Origin: Andreesenia angusta
GTDB lineage: Bacteria; Bacillota; Clostridia; Tissierellales; Gottschalkiaceae
DNA length: 44,072 nucleotides
Reading direction: 5' to 3'
Assembly (NCBI GenBank): GCA_030537835.1
Contig: JAUNVB010000006.1
Coordinates: 1-44,072, forward strand
Under the pieces are notes generated by a model. It was given only the letters and a program-made list of their open reading frames with translations. It ran no database searches and was not told the origin of the DNA. Each line of letters opens with the position of its first letter. Position 1 is the stretch's first letter. Shown piece after piece: positions 7,722-15,821 of this stretch. The position numbers were made by a program, and so were the translations under genes.

Positions 7722-8567
7722 TTAAATTAGATTGTGCTTATTCATATAATTTTTTAGAGCGACTTCCCAATCAGAAAATTCATGTATGCCAGATATTCTC
7801 AATAAAAAATCATCCATAACTGCATTTGCAGGTCTTAATTCATGTAAAAGATGGGCATCTTCTTTTATTACCTCAGCTTCAATATTGGCTAATTTCAATA
7901 CAGTTCTGGCAAATTCTGCTCTAGAACAACTTCCTTGACATCTAGCGTGATAGACACCATATTCCATCGTCTGTATTAGCTTTATTATGAATTGAGATAA
8001 TTCATCAGTGCTAGTCGGGGAAGCATATTGACCAATTGGGACATGTACCTTCCCATTTTCTTTAGCCTCGTTAATAATATCTTCAACCTTGTGATTTCTT
8101 TTACCGTATAACCAAGAACTTCTAACTATGAAATAGTATTTAGCAAATTGCATGACCATCTGCTCACCAAAGCTCTTTGATTTCCCGTATATGGTTTGAG
8201 CACGAGCTTCATCATATTCTCTATATGGTCTTTCTGTATCGCCACTAAAAACATCATCAGTCGAAAGATGTACTAATTTTGAATTAACTCTTCTTGAAGC
8301 TATTGCTAGATTTCTTGCTCCTAATCCATTAATTCTAAAAGCTTCTTCTACATTTTCTTCACAGTATAACGGATCTGTTAGACCAGAACAATTGATAATT
8401 ATATGAGGTCTATTCATATCAGCAAATAGATTTACTGCATTTGAGTCTACTATATCTACAGTGTCCTTATCGGTAGATATAATTTTAAATTCTATAGGAT
8501 TTAATTCCTCTGCTAGCTTACTGCCAAGTCTACCATCGGCTCCACTTATCCAAATCTTATTTTTCAT
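7722..8567 (-). CDS. RmlD-like NAD(P)-dependent sugar reductase
   Basis: A 281-residue short-chain reductase related to dTDP-4-dehydrorhamnose reductase. The N-terminal nucleotide motif is GADGRLG, followed by the family motifs STDDVFSG and YGKSKSFGEQ (catalytic Tyr/Lys), RSSWLYG and a late ISGIHEFSDWEVAL. No other dTDP-rhamnose genes (rmlA, B, C) are nearby and a symporter follows, so the true substrate is uncertain. The start is fixed by the Rossmann motif 10 residues in. The only Shine-Dalgarno is over 30 bases upstream and a hairpin lies between them. Confidence 0.82.
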   Translation of the reverse strand: MKNKIWISGADGRLGSKLAEELNPIEFKIISTDKDTVDIVDSNAVNLFADMNRPHIIINCSGLTDPLYCEENVEEAFRINGLGARNLAIASRRVNSKLVHLSTDDVFSGDTERPYREYDEARAQTIYGKSKSFGEQMVMQFAKYYFIVRSSWLYGKRNHKVEDIINEAKENGKVHVPIGQYASPTSTDELSQFIIKLIQTMEYGVYHARCQGSCSRAEFARTVLKLANIEAEVIKEDAHLLHELRPANAVMDDFLLRISGIHEFSDWEVALKNYMNKHNLI

Positions 8568-8607
8568 ATTTATGCCAAATTTATGATTAAATTTGGGACT
8601 CCTCCTT
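8568..8607 (-). promoter_or_regulatory. Ribosome site separated from start by a hairpin (RmlD-like gene)
   Basis: On the minus strand AAGGAGG (8607-8601) is followed by AGTC, a hairpin CCAAATTT-loop-AAATTTGG (8596-8575, 8 perfect pairs), then CATAAAT and ATG. The linear spacing from GGAGG is 33 bases; with the hairpin folded it is about 11. There is no in-frame start nearer the Shine-Dalgarno. Confidence 0.6.
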
Positions 8608-8711
8608 CCTATATTTACTTTATATTATTATATACCCTTTAATCAATTAAATTCACTTGAATTTTGTCAATAATATGAAAAGAATATTAAAATACGCTTT
8701 TGATATAAATA

Positions 8712-8720
8712 TGTTATAAT
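8712..8720 (+). promoter_or_regulatory. Extended -10 promoter of the GNAT gene
   Basis: TGTTATAAT lies 31 bases before the ATG at 8751. Confidence 0.5.
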
Positions 8721-8750
8721 AGAATTTGATAATTATTAGAGGTGATATCA

Positions 8751-9242
8751 ATGTATATAGAGAAAGCAAATATTAATGATATTGATAGATTGAAAAAAAT
8801 TTATTCTGATGCGAGAAAATTCATGTCATCAGGCGGAAATGCAAAACAGTGGAAAGATAATTATCCACCGGAAGAAGTCATCTTAAATGATATAAATAAA
8901 AACAGATTATATAAATGCATTCTAGATAATAGAATAGTTGGAGTCTTCGCTCTATTGTTTGAAGATGAAGAGGAGAGTTATAAAGATATATATGATGGAG
9001 AATGGATTAATGATGATCCCTATTATATAATACATAGAATAGCAAGTAGTCGAGATACAAAAGGAGTAGGTACATTCTGCATAGAGTGGTGTGTGAATGA
9101 ATTCAATAATATAAAGATAGATACACATGATGATAATATCCCTATGCAGAACCTACTGAAAAAATTAAAATTTCATAAATGTGGAAAAATAATAAATGCA
9201 GAAGATGGTACTCCAAGAATCGCGTACCAAAAAACTAAATAA
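8751..9242 (+). CDS. GNAT family N-acetyltransferase
   Basis: A 163-residue acetyltransferase that would transfer an acetyl group from acetyl-CoA to an amine; the substrate is unknown. The acetyl-CoA site is recognisable as HRIASSRDTKGVGTFCIEW, a variant of RxxGxG/A, followed by IDTHDDNIPMQNLLKKLKF and a C-terminal strand ending DGTPRIAYQK. That tail is typical of a clostridial GNAT group. A GTG nine bases earlier belongs to the ribosome site AGAGGTGAT, so ATG at 8751 is taken as the start. It ends three bases before the convergent deoC stop. Confidence 0.85.
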   Translation: MYIEKANINDIDRLKKIYSDARKFMSSGGNAKQWKDNYPPEEVILNDINKNRLYKCILDNRIVGVFALLFEDEEESYKDIYDGEWINDDPYYIIHRIASSRDTKGVGTFCIEWCVNEFNNIKIDTHDDNIPMQNLLKKLKFHKCGKIINAEDGTPRIAYQKTK

Positions 9243-9245
9243 TAA

Positions 9246-9878
9246 TTATATGATTAAGCTACTAGTTCCTATTCTAGTAGCTCCTTCTTTTATAAATAGC
9301 TCTGCATCAGCTCTCGTCTTTATTCCACCTGAAGCTTTTATACCTATATCATCGCCTAGGACTTTCTTCATTATTCTAATATCTTCTAATCTTGCTCCAT
9401 AGCTACTAAAACCAGTTGAAGTTTTTACAAAATCCACCTTTATTTCCTTAGCAATATCGCATAATTTGATAATTTCCTCCTCTTCTAAAAGACATGTTTC
9501 TAATATGATTTTTAGCTTTCTTCCAAGAGCATTATTTTTTACCGTCTCTATATCTTTTTTTACTAAATCGTAGTCATTGTTTTTAACTGCAGATATATTA
9601 ATAACCATATCTATTTCGTCTGCACCTTTCTCTACTGCCCTTCTTGTTTCATATCCTTTTACATCAGATATACTTGCTCCTAATGGAAATCCAACAACAG
9701 TTGTTATTTTAACATCAGTATCTCTTAATTCTTTTTTTGCAAGACTTATATAGTTTGGATTAATACATACAGAATAAAGCTTATACTGCTTAGCTTCTTT
9801 ACATAATCTTATTATGTCATCTTTCTTTGCATCAGCTTTTAAATTAGTATAGTCTATATACTTATTCAATTTTTTCAT
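9246..9878 (-). CDS. deoC: Deoxyribose-phosphate aldolase
   Basis: Cleaves 2-deoxyribose 5-phosphate to glyceraldehyde 3-phosphate and acetaldehyde, the last step of deoxynucleoside breakdown, in the cytoplasm. The 210 residues match the family length. Key residues are visible: the aspartate in EIDMVINI, the Schiff-base lysine in VDFVKTSTGF, and the second lysine in GIKASGGIKT; the protein ends with EGATRIGTSS. No other deo genes are adjacent. The ribosome site is GGGGGAG. Confidence 0.95.
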   Translation of the reverse strand: MKKLNKYIDYTNLKADAKKDDIIRLCKEAKQYKLYSVCINPNYISLAKKELRDTDVKITTVVGFPLGASISDVKGYETRRAVEKGADEIDMVINISAVKNNDYDLVKKDIETVKNNALGRKLKIILETCLLEEEEIIKLCDIAKEIKVDFVKTSTGFSSYGARLEDIRIMKKVLGDDIGIKASGGIKTRADAELFIKEGATRIGTSSLII

Positions 9879-9904
9879 CTCTACTCCCCCTTTAAATAAT
9901 ATTA

Positions 9905-9931
9905 AATCGAGTAGGATAATCCTACTCGATT
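9905..9931 (-). terminator. Hairpin between the flavodoxin-like gene and deoC
   Basis: A perfect 12-bp stem AATCGAGTAGGA with its complement and a 3-base loop starts three bases beyond the stop of the flavodoxin-like gene. The following tract (TTAATATTATTT on the minus strand) is a weak U-tract, so partial read-through into deoC is possible. Confidence 0.6.
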
Positions 9932-9933
9932 AT

Positions 9934-10560
9934 TTAATTAGCTTCTAATTCTATTTTTCTTCTCTCTACTTCCTCATCATAGCCTTTGAAGAAGTTTTTA
10001 CCGTATTCATACGCTTTTTCTATAATATCATTTCTTTCACTTGCTGGAACTTTATCTGAGTTTTCCATCATTATCCTATATTTTTCTACTGTATTTATTG
10101 ATTTGAAGAAATATCCTGCAGGCATTAATGCACCTTCAAATCTACATATTCCTTTAGGAGCGCCCCCTACTAAAATAAGAGCTCCATATCTTAATTTATT
10201 AGTATCGATAGATGGTTTTTTTAATATATATTTTGAAGACCAAAGAGCCTGTAATCTATCAATCATAGTTATTACAAAGCTATTTAAGCAATCCATATAT
10301 ATCGGTGATGCAAGTATAACACCATCGCTCTTATCAAAGAGATCGTGAAGCTCCTGTCCATCGTCTTTCATAAAGCATCTACCTGTTTTTTCACAATAAC
10401 CACAAGCGATGCAATGACCTATTTTTAGGTCCTTTAAATAGAATTTCTTAATTTCTACATCATTATTTTCTACAAGCCCCTTAATCATGGTATCGACAAT
10501 AAAATCTGAATTCTTATTCTTTCTTGGACTTCCAGATATCACCGTCACTAATTTAGCCAT
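9934..10560 (-). CDS. Flavodoxin-fold NAD(P)H-dependent oxidoreductase
   Basis: A 208-residue FMN-binding protein of the flavodoxin-like/iron-sulfur flavoprotein family. The phosphate-binding loop is SGSPRKNKNSDFIV near the N terminus. A cysteine cluster CIACGYCEKTGRC follows at about residues 50-62 and could bind an iron-sulfur cluster or supply redox thiols, as in Isf-type proteins. ILASPIYMDCLNSF is the usual second FMN contact. Redox partner and substrate are not evident. It is 39 bases downstream of asnA and could be cotranscribed with it. Confidence 0.85.
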   Translation of the reverse strand: MAKLVTVISGSPRKNKNSDFIVDTMIKGLVENNDVEIKKFYLKDLKIGHCIACGYCEKTGRCFMKDDGQELHDLFDKSDGVILASPIYMDCLNSFVITMIDRLQALWSSKYILKKPSIDTNKLRYGALILVGGAPKGICRFEGALMPAGYFFKSINTVEKYRIMMENSDKVPASERNDIIEKAYEYGKNFFKGYDEEVERRKIELEAN

Positions 10561-10599
10561 TTTAAAACCCCCTATTAATTTAAAGCCTCATTTAAATTA

Positions 10600-11616
10600 T
10601 TACAGAAGATTAATTCCATATTTTTTACATTCTTCCCTCATTCTCTTAGGCCATACAGAAGATTGAACCTCTCCTATATGAGCTTTTTGTAAGAAAAACA
10701 TACAAATTCTAGATTGACCTATTCCACCACCTATAGTTAAAGGTAATTCATTATTTAATAACATTTTATGGTATCTTAGATTCTTTCTCTCTTCACAATT
10801 AGCAATTTTTAGCTGCTCATCCATTGACTTAGGATCTACTCTTATTCCCATAGAAGATAGTTCAATTTCCTTATTTAAAATTGGATTCCAAAAGATTAAA
10901 TCACCATTTAAATTCCAGTCATCGTAATCAGGAGATCTCTTTCCATGTTCTTTTCCAGATTTTAATTTATGACCTACTCTTAATACGAATATAGCTTTTT
11001 TTTCTTTTGAGTACAGAGCTTCTCTTCTCTCTGGATCAGGCTCATCAGGATACATATCTTCTAAGTCTTGAGAATCTATAAAAACTACCTCATCAGGTAA
11101 TAGTCTTTTATAATGCTCATATTCATCATCAAGAAATTTATCTGTGGCAAGAAAAACCCCATAAATCTTTCTCACAATATCTTTCAAAAAGTCTAAATTT
11201 CTTTCCTCTTCTGTTATAACTCTTTCCCAATCCCATTGGTCTACATATATCGAATGAGTATTATCGAATTCTTCTTCTGCTCTAATTGCATTCATATCTG
11301 TATATACCCCAGTATCAGGCTTAAAACCATATTTTTTCAAAGCAAGCCTCTTCCATTTAGCTAATGAATGCACTATTTCAATCCTTGAATTACCATCATT
11401 TTTCAAATTAAATCCAACAGGTTCTTCATCACCACTTAAATCATCATTGAGTCCAGAACTCTTTCTTACGAATAACGGCGCTGATACTCTTGTAAGATTC
11501 AATGCTTTAGCTAATTCCTTTTGAAAAAAATCTTTTATTTTTTTTATAGCAATTTCTGTTTCAATTATGCCAAGTTTCGCTTTATATCCTTCTGGGACAA
11601 AAATCCTTCCAGCCAT
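10600..11616 (-). CDS. asnA: Aspartate--ammonia ligase (asparagine synthetase A)
   Basis: Makes asparagine from aspartate, ammonia and ATP in the cytoplasm; structurally it is a relative of class II aminoacyl-tRNA synthetases. The 338 residues match the family. Typical segments are present: FVRKSSGLNDDLSG near residue 50, the substrate-loop sequence VHSLAKWKRLAL, YTDMNAIRAEEE, HSIYVDQWDWE and the C-terminal GGGIGQSRICMFFLQKAHIGE. AAGGAGGAG precedes the ATG. A T-box leader with an AAC specifier sits immediately upstream, which independently supports the function. Confidence 0.97.
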   Translation of the reverse strand: MAGRIFVPEGYKAKLGIIETEIAIKKIKDFFQKELAKALNLTRVSAPLFVRKSSGLNDDLSGDEEPVGFNLKNDGNSRIEIVHSLAKWKRLALKKYGFKPDTGVYTDMNAIRAEEEFDNTHSIYVDQWDWERVITEEERNLDFLKDIVRKIYGVFLATDKFLDDEYEHYKRLLPDEVVFIDSQDLEDMYPDEPDPERREALYSKEKKAIFVLRVGHKLKSGKEHGKRSPDYDDWNLNGDLIFWNPILNKEIELSSMGIRVDPKSMDEQLKIANCEERKNLRYHKMLLNNELPLTIGGGIGQSRICMFFLQKAHIGEVQSSVWPKRMREECKKYGINLL

Positions 11617-11631
11617 TAATACTCCTCCTTA

Positions 11632-11885
11632 AAATAAAAAAAACCCTCATCCATATAAGGACGAAAGTTCACAGTTCGCGGTACCACCTTAGTTGTAATT
11701 TTATTTACCACTCAATAAGTACAGATAAAAAATCGATACTCATACAATATAACGGTTGTAATCCGATTCCCTCTACTATTATTTCGAAGAAATAGCTCAT
11801 GGATGTTCTTCGATAATATCTATGTATCGGGTTCACACCATCCCCAACTCTCTGAAACAATCAATAATATCTACTCTTCCAATCT
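11632..11885 (-). promoter_or_regulatory. T-box leader, tRNA-Asn responsive, controlling asnA
   Basis: A T-box riboswitch that senses uncharged tRNA. Reading leftward, stem I carries AGAGAGTTGGGGATGG and a specifier AAC (11807-11805) in the context GAAGAACATCC, matching an asparagine codon. The conserved T-box AAGGTGGTACCGCG is at 11690-11677 and would pair with the tRNA acceptor end. The terminator is CTTTCGTCC / GGATGAGGG (9 pairs including G-U) followed by eight T. Uncharged tRNA-Asn should stabilise the antiterminator and turn on asnA. The exact 5' boundary is approximate. Confidence 0.95.
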
Positions 11886-11913
11886 CAGCTTTTAATTATA
11901 ATCTTTATAATCG

Positions 11914-11942
11914 ATTATAATTGAAAAGTGCTCTAAAGTCAA
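11914..11942 (-). promoter_or_regulatory. Promoter of the asnA T-box transcript
   Basis: TTGACT (11942-11937), 17 bases, then TATAAT (11919-11914), reading leftward, directly ahead of the T-box leader. Confidence 0.82.
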
Positions 11943-11960
11943 GTAATCAAGGTAAAGACA

Positions 11961-11988
11961 AAAAAAGAAGTCTAGAAATAGACTTCTT
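11961..11988 (-). terminator. Intrinsic terminator of the amino-acid ABC operon
   Basis: A 10-bp stem AAGAAGTCTA with its complement, loop GAAA (plus-strand reading), with a T-tract on the minus strand, immediately after the ATPase stop codon. Confidence 0.88.
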
Positions 11989-12711
11989 CTAAAGAACCTT
12001 TGCTAAGAAAGAACGAGTTCTCTCTTCCTTAGGATCAGCGAATACCTCTCTTGGATCTCCCTCTTCAATTATTCTACCTTCATCCATGAATAATAATCTA
12101 TCTCCTACTTCTCTTGCAAATCCCATCTCATGCGTAACAACTGCCATAGTCATACCTTCTTTAGCTAAGTCTTTCATTACAGAAAGAACCTCACCAACCA
12201 TTTCCGGGTCTAATGCAGAAGTCGGTTCATCAAATAGCATAACATCAGGTTCCATAGCTAGAGCTCTTGCAATAGCAATTCTCTGTTGTTGACCACCGGA
12301 TAGAGAGTTTGGATAATCATTAGCCTTATCAGGAAGTCCTATCCTGTTTAATAGATTATATGCAATCTCTTCAGCTTTCGATTTACTAAGACCTTTAAGT
12401 TTTATAGGCGCTAAAGTGATATTTTCTAAAACAGTTTTATGTGGAAAAAGATTGAACTGTTGAAAAACCATTCCCATTTTTTGCCTAATTTTATCTATAT
12501 TAGTATTTTTATCAGTTATATTAATACCTTCAAAAATAACCTCTCCAGAACTAGGTTCTTCTAATAGATTCATACAACGTAAAAATGTACTTTTACCTGA
12601 ACCTGAAGGTCCGATTATAACTACAACTTCACCTTTTCTAATTTCATTAGAAATATCTTTTAGAACATGATTATCTCCAAAGCTCTTATTCAATTTATTT
12701 ATTTTTATCAT
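11989..12711 (-). CDS. Polar amino acid ABC transporter, ATP-binding protein (GlnQ type)
   Basis: The ATPase that powers uptake by the neighbouring permease and binding lipoprotein. At 240 residues it has the full set of motifs: Walker [11 protein letters not shown]-loop in VFQQFNLFP, signature LSGGQQQR, Walker [13 protein letters not shown] and the H-loop VTHEMGFA. The sequence belongs to the HisP/GlnQ family of polar amino-acid importers; the exact amino acid is not evident. It overlaps the permease gene by 17 bases, so translation is probably coupled, and it ends the operon. Confidence 0.95.
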   Translation of the reverse strand: MIKINKLNKSFGDNHVLKDISNEIRKGEVVVIIGPSGSGKSTFLRCMNLLEEPSSGEVIFEGINITDKNTNIDKIRQKMGMVFQQFNLFPHKTVLENITLAPIKLKGLSKSKAEEIAYNLLNRIGLPDKANDYPNSLSGGQQQRIAIARALAMEPDVMLFDEPTSALDPEMVGEVLSVMKDLAKEGMTMAVVTHEMGFAREVGDRLLFMDEGRIIEEGDPREVFADPKEERTRSFLAKVL

Positions 12712-13342
12712 TCGTATTCAATCTCCTTTCAATTAGACTAACGCCTTTAGTCAATACGAAAGTCAATATAAAGTATAGGAAGAATGCTATCATAAGTGGT
12801 GGCATTCCTATATATATATTATTCCTTACTTTATTCGTCTGATACATGAGTTCAGCACCACCAATTACTGAAACGATAGCTGATTCTTTAACTATTGCTA
12901 TAAATTCATTTCCAAGAACTGGCACTATATTTTTTACAGCTTGAGGCATTATAATTTCGGTCATTGCCATTCGTTTATTCATACCAAGAGACCTAGCCGC
13001 TTCCATCTGTCCTTTTGGTATTGAAAGAATTCCAGATCTTATTATTTCGGCCACATATGCTCCACTATTTATAGATAGGGCTACGAATCCAGCCATCAAT
13101 TGAGATGTATCGATTATTAAATAAACCATCCATAATTGAACAAGAATAGGAGTTCCTCTTAATAAATCGACATAGAATTTAGCTATTTTATTTAATACCT
13201 TATAATTTGATATTCTCATAAGTGCCATAATAACACCGATAATAGTACCGAAGACGATTCCAACTATTGATAATATTATAGTTAATAGTAAACCGTTAAG
13301 AAAAAAATCTCTATATTCCCATGCTGCTATAAATCCTTTCAT
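12695..13342 (-). CDS. Polar amino acid ABC transporter, permease (GlnP/HisM type)
   Basis: The membrane channel subunit of the importer, 215 residues with about five transmembrane helices. The N-terminal [19 protein letters not shown] and [13 protein letters not shown] are hallmarks of the His/Glu/Gln permease family. The EAA loop that docks the ATPase is [20 protein letters not shown]. The segment between WMVYLIID and the EAA loop is a little shorter than in most relatives. GGAGG precedes the ATG. A strong hairpin separates it from the upstream binding-protein gene. Confidence 0.93.
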   Translation of the reverse strand: MKGFIAAWEYRDFFLNGLLLTIILSIVGIVFGTIIGVIMALMRISNYKVLNKIAKFYVDLLRGTPILVQLWMVYLIIDTSQLMAGFVALSINSGAYVAEIIRSGILSIPKGQMEAARSLGMNKRMAMTEIIMPQAVKNIVPVLGNEFIAIVKESAIVSVIGGAELMYQTNKVRNNIYIGMPPLMIAFFLYFILTFVLTKGVSLIERRLNTNDKNK

Positions 13343-13371
13343 AAATACCCTCCTTTGCTTTTATAATCAGT

Positions 13372-13403
13372 AAAATAAGATAGCGCTAGCGCTATCTTAT
13401 TTT
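13372..13403 (-). terminator. Partial terminator/stabiliser hairpin between binding protein and permease
   Basis: A perfect 32-base palindrome, AAAATAAGATAGCGCT followed by its complement, lies six bases past the binding-protein stop. It has a T-run on both strands. Such intra-operon hairpins often let the binding protein be made in excess over permease and ATPase; that use here is inferred. Confidence 0.75.
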
Positions 13404-13409
13404 TGAAAT

Positions 13410-14222
13410 CTATTTAGACTTTGCAGATGAAATCTCAACTGCTTCATTGTAGAACTCTTTTATCTTTCCTTCATCATTAAGTCTTTTTATAGTCTTATTT
13501 AATTGCTCAACTAATTCAGGATTGTTCTTTCTAACAGCAACTGAAACTCCAGACTCTGAGTCTTCATAACTTAAGCCATTTAAAGAGAGTTTATCGTTTA
13601 CATTTGCATAGTTCTCTGCAACTGCATCCTCAGTAACTACTGCATCTACTTTATTATTCTCTAATAACATTATTAGATCAGGTATAGCTGGTAGAACTTC
13701 AAATTCTGAATCTTTGAACTTTTCTTTTGCTAATTTTTCTTGAGTAGTACCTAATTGGACACCAATTTTTTTGCCCTTTAGATCCTCTTCTTTTTTTATC
13801 TTATCTAGATCGGCTTCTCTTACTATCATAAAATGTTTTGATTCATAATAGATATCCGAGAAATCAACATTCTCTCTTCTTTCTTCTGTTGGGTTCATAC
13901 CAGAAAGTATCATATCTACCTTATTAGCATTTAAAGCCGTTATAAGAGATTCGAATTGCATATCTTGAATCTTTAACTCAACTCCCATATCTTTAGCTAG
14001 TTCCTTGGCTATTTCTATATCCATTCCTAAAAAATTGCCCTCTTTATCCATAAATTCGAAAGGTGGATAATCAGCAGAAGTTCCAAGTACAACTTCACCC
14101 TTTTCTTTAATCTTTTCTAAGTCTTTAGCTGATTCATCTTTGCTATCTCCACAACCTACTAAAGATAATGCCATAACTCCTGACAATAGTATTGCTGGAA
14201 TTATTTTTTTCAAACGTTTCAT
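13410..14222 (-). CDS. Amino acid ABC transporter, substrate-binding lipoprotein
   Basis: The extracellular receptor of the importer, tethered by lipid. The 270 residues start with a lipoprotein signal (MKRLKKIIPAILLSGVMALS) and lipobox LVGC. Family-3 solute-binding signatures follow: GTSADYPPFEFMDKEGNFLG, GMDIEIAKELAK, DMILSGMNPTEERRENVDFS and the hinge sequence GKKIGVQLGTTQEK. The ligand is probably a polar amino acid, not determinable from sequence alone. The ribosome site is GAGGAGG. It is first in a three-gene operon with a good promoter. Confidence 0.95.
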   Translation of the reverse strand: MKRLKKIIPAILLSGVMALSLVGCGDSKDESAKDLEKIKEKGEVVLGTSADYPPFEFMDKEGNFLGMDIEIAKELAKDMGVELKIQDMQFESLITALNANKVDMILSGMNPTEERRENVDFSDIYYESKHFMIVREADLDKIKKEEDLKGKKIGVQLGTTQEKLAKEKFKDSEFEVLPAIPDLIMLLENNKVDAVVTEDAVAENYANVNDKLSLNGLSYEDSESGVSVAVRKNNPELVEQLNKTIKRLNDEGKIKEFYNEAVEISSAKSK

Positions 14223-14281
14223 TAAGAAATCCTCCTCATAAATATTCTTATATAAGATTACAGTATTCTCTTATGAAAATA

Positions 14282-14310
14282 ATTATAACATAGTAAAAAT
14301 CAATTGTCAT
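14282..14310 (-). promoter_or_regulatory. Promoter of the amino-acid ABC operon
   Basis: ATGACA (14310-14305), 17 bases, TATAAT (14287-14282) on the minus strand; the -10 is extended (TGTTATAAT). Confidence 0.72.
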
Positions 14311-14340
14311 TATTCAGTTTTTAGACAATTTTATTTAAAG

Positions 14341-14392
14341 AAAAAATTTATAAATATGAAGAAAGTAAATTCAATATTTTATAAATTTTTTT
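14341..14392 (-). terminator. AT-only hairpin after the small acidic protein gene
   Basis: A 14-bp stem AAAAAATTTATAAA with its complement, separated by about 24 bases, lies just past the stop at 14398 with a T-tract on the minus strand. With no G-C pairs it is a weak terminator at best. Confidence 0.35.
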
Positions 14393-14397
14393 AGTAA

Positions 14398-14691
14398 TTA
14401 ATCAAATTTTCCAGATTCAACAGCTTCAACCGTTAAATCATCTGCCTCAGAAAAATGATCTCTTTCTATTAACTTTTCTCTAAAATATGCATATATTTCA
14501 TCAAATAATTCTAAATACTTTTCATCATCTAGATTAAGATGTGAATATACATCTTTTTTTGCCATCTGATGAGCCCCATCATATATATAAATAGGTAAAT
14601 CCATTGTATTGCCAGGGATTAAGCTCAGTCTAGCATTAGACTCCGTTCTCAAAAATCTTAAATAATCATTTATAATATCTCTCTTATTCAT
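14398..14691 (-). CDS. Small acidic protein of unknown function
   Basis: A 97-residue protein I do not recognise. It has no signal peptide or membrane segment. It starts MNKRDIINDYLRFLRTESNA and ends in an acidic tract (SEADDLTVEAVESGKFD). Predicted character is mostly helical with a short apolar middle (LPIYIYDGAH). GGAGG lies before the ATG, and the gene overlaps the upstream membrane-protein gene by eight bases. It is the last of the rnhA/DUF5685/J-domain chain, so a joint role with those genes is plausible but unproven. Confidence 0.7.
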   Translation of the reverse strand: MNKRDIINDYLRFLRTESNARLSLIPGNTMDLPIYIYDGAHQMAKKDVYSHLNLDDEKYLELFDEIYAYFREKLIERDHFSEADDLTVEAVESGKFD

Positions 14692-15199
14692 TTAAAAACC
14701 TCCCAAATCTTTCTAATAATTTTATTAAAATAATAGTAAATATTTTATCATATATTAAGAAGAGTAATTCTAAGATTAGTAATATAATAATGATATTAAG
14801 ATCTATATCAACTCTTCCTAATAATCCATATTTAAAGCTTAAAAAGAATAAAAATATAGAGAAATTAAAGAATATATATTTTAATATATATTCATATATA
14901 AATTTTCTCTTTTTCTCCGCTAAAGCTTTTATTATAGGATAAGAGCCAAAAAATATAGTGAAGCTTATTCCAATAGTCTTTTCAGGTATTATTATAAGAG
15001 ATAATAAAGAAGTCGCCATATATATTATTATAGAATGCTTCAATCCAAGTTTTATAAGTGATACGGCTATTAAGATTGAAGATAAAATCATAATAGACAA
15101 TCTATTAAATCTAAAAACAGTTGAAAGATAAAGGCTTATAATAATTAAAGCGACTACTATTCCTCCCCTTACAATATTAATAGAAAAATTTTTATTCAT
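14684..15199 (-). CDS. Multi-pass membrane protein of unknown function
   Basis: A 171-residue, very hydrophobic protein with about five or six transmembrane segments (roughly 10-27, 33-50, 55-72, 75-90, 108-124, 135-160). It has short loops and positively charged patches (AEKKRKF) that suggest cytoplasmic loops. No known family motif is seen. There is no Shine-Dalgarno; instead the upstream J-domain gene stops at TAA one base before the ATG, so translation is probably coupled by termination-reinitiation. It lies between the J-domain gene and a small acidic protein gene. Confidence 0.72.
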   Translation of the reverse strand: MNKNFSINIVRGGIVVALIIISLYLSTVFRFNRLSIMILSSILIAVSLIKLGLKHSIIIYMATSLLSLIIIPEKTIGISFTIFFGSYPIIKALAEKKRKFIYEYILKYIFFNFSIFLFFLSFKYGLLGRVDIDLNIIIILLILELLFLIYDKIFTIILIKLLERFGRFLNE

Positions 15200-15200
15200 T

Positions 15201-15821
15201 TTAACAACAACTTATTAAATCTCCACCTAAGCATTCGCATAGACTATCGGCACAACAGAGACAAGTACATGTATTACATAGTCCAGGTGAAGAGGAATAG
15301 CCTTGATTATAACTTTGAGCCCTATACATACTATTCATATTGACCATCTGTGTTTTAAATGTATGGTATTCCGTTATATTAGGATTTAATGATATAGCCG
15401 TATCTATATATTGTGAAGCCATATCATACCATCCCATATGCAATGTTACTACTGCAGAAAGATAGTACCATTCAGAATCTCTATCTCTAATAGCTGATAA
15501 TAAAGCATAGGCTTCACTATATCTACGAGAATTTATATAGGAGCGTATCTGTAAATATTTAGCAGACTCTCTACTTTGATAATTTTGTTTATTATCATAA
15601 CTTTTCTTCTTGCTTTCATACTGAGTTTGACCACTAGCACGTTCTTTTTTAATCTTTTCATAAGCTTCATTTATATTTTTCAATTTTTCTTCTGCTAAAT
15701 CTGCTAGAGGGTTATTTACATATTTATCAGGATGATATTTTTTTACCATGTTTTTATAAGCTAATTTTACTTCTTCATCCGTTGCATTAGGTGCTATCTC
15801 TAATACTTCATAAGGATTCAT
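15201..15821 (-). CDS. J-domain protein with TPR-like middle and Cys-rich tail
   Basis: A 206-residue DnaJ-type co-chaperone-like protein. Residues 1-60 are a J domain (NPYEVLEIAPNATDEEV, HPD at 30-32, KYHPDKY) that would stimulate an Hsp70. Residues about 90-155 form a TPR-like helical repeat (SEWYYLSAVVTLHMGWYDMA, QYIDTAISLNPNITEY). The last 25 residues hold eight Cys in a pattern CNTCTCLCCADSLCECLGG...CC, suggesting metal binding or lipidation. It lacks the DnaJ Gly/Phe region and zinc-finger repeats. An upstream in-frame ATG at 15836 is inside the ribosome site, so ATG 15821 after GGAGGGG is chosen. It overlaps DUF5685 by 14 bases. Confidence 0.83.
   Translation of the reverse strand: MNPYEVLEIAPNATDEEVKLAYKNMVKKYHPDKYVNNPLADLAEEKLKNINEAYEKIKKERASGQTQYESKKKSYDNKQNYQSRESAKYLQIRSYINSRRYSEAYALLSAIRDRDSEWYYLSAVVTLHMGWYDMASQYIDTAISLNPNITEYHTFKTQMVNMNSMYRAQSYNQGYSSSPGLCNTCTCLCCADSLCECLGGDLISCC

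Noticed and set aside
9257..9282. Perfect 9-bp inverted repeat AGCTACTAG/CTAGTAGCT near the end of deoC as a terminator for the GNAT gene
   Set aside because: It lies within deoC codons and is followed only by CCTTCTTTTA, a poor U-tract; too weak to call.
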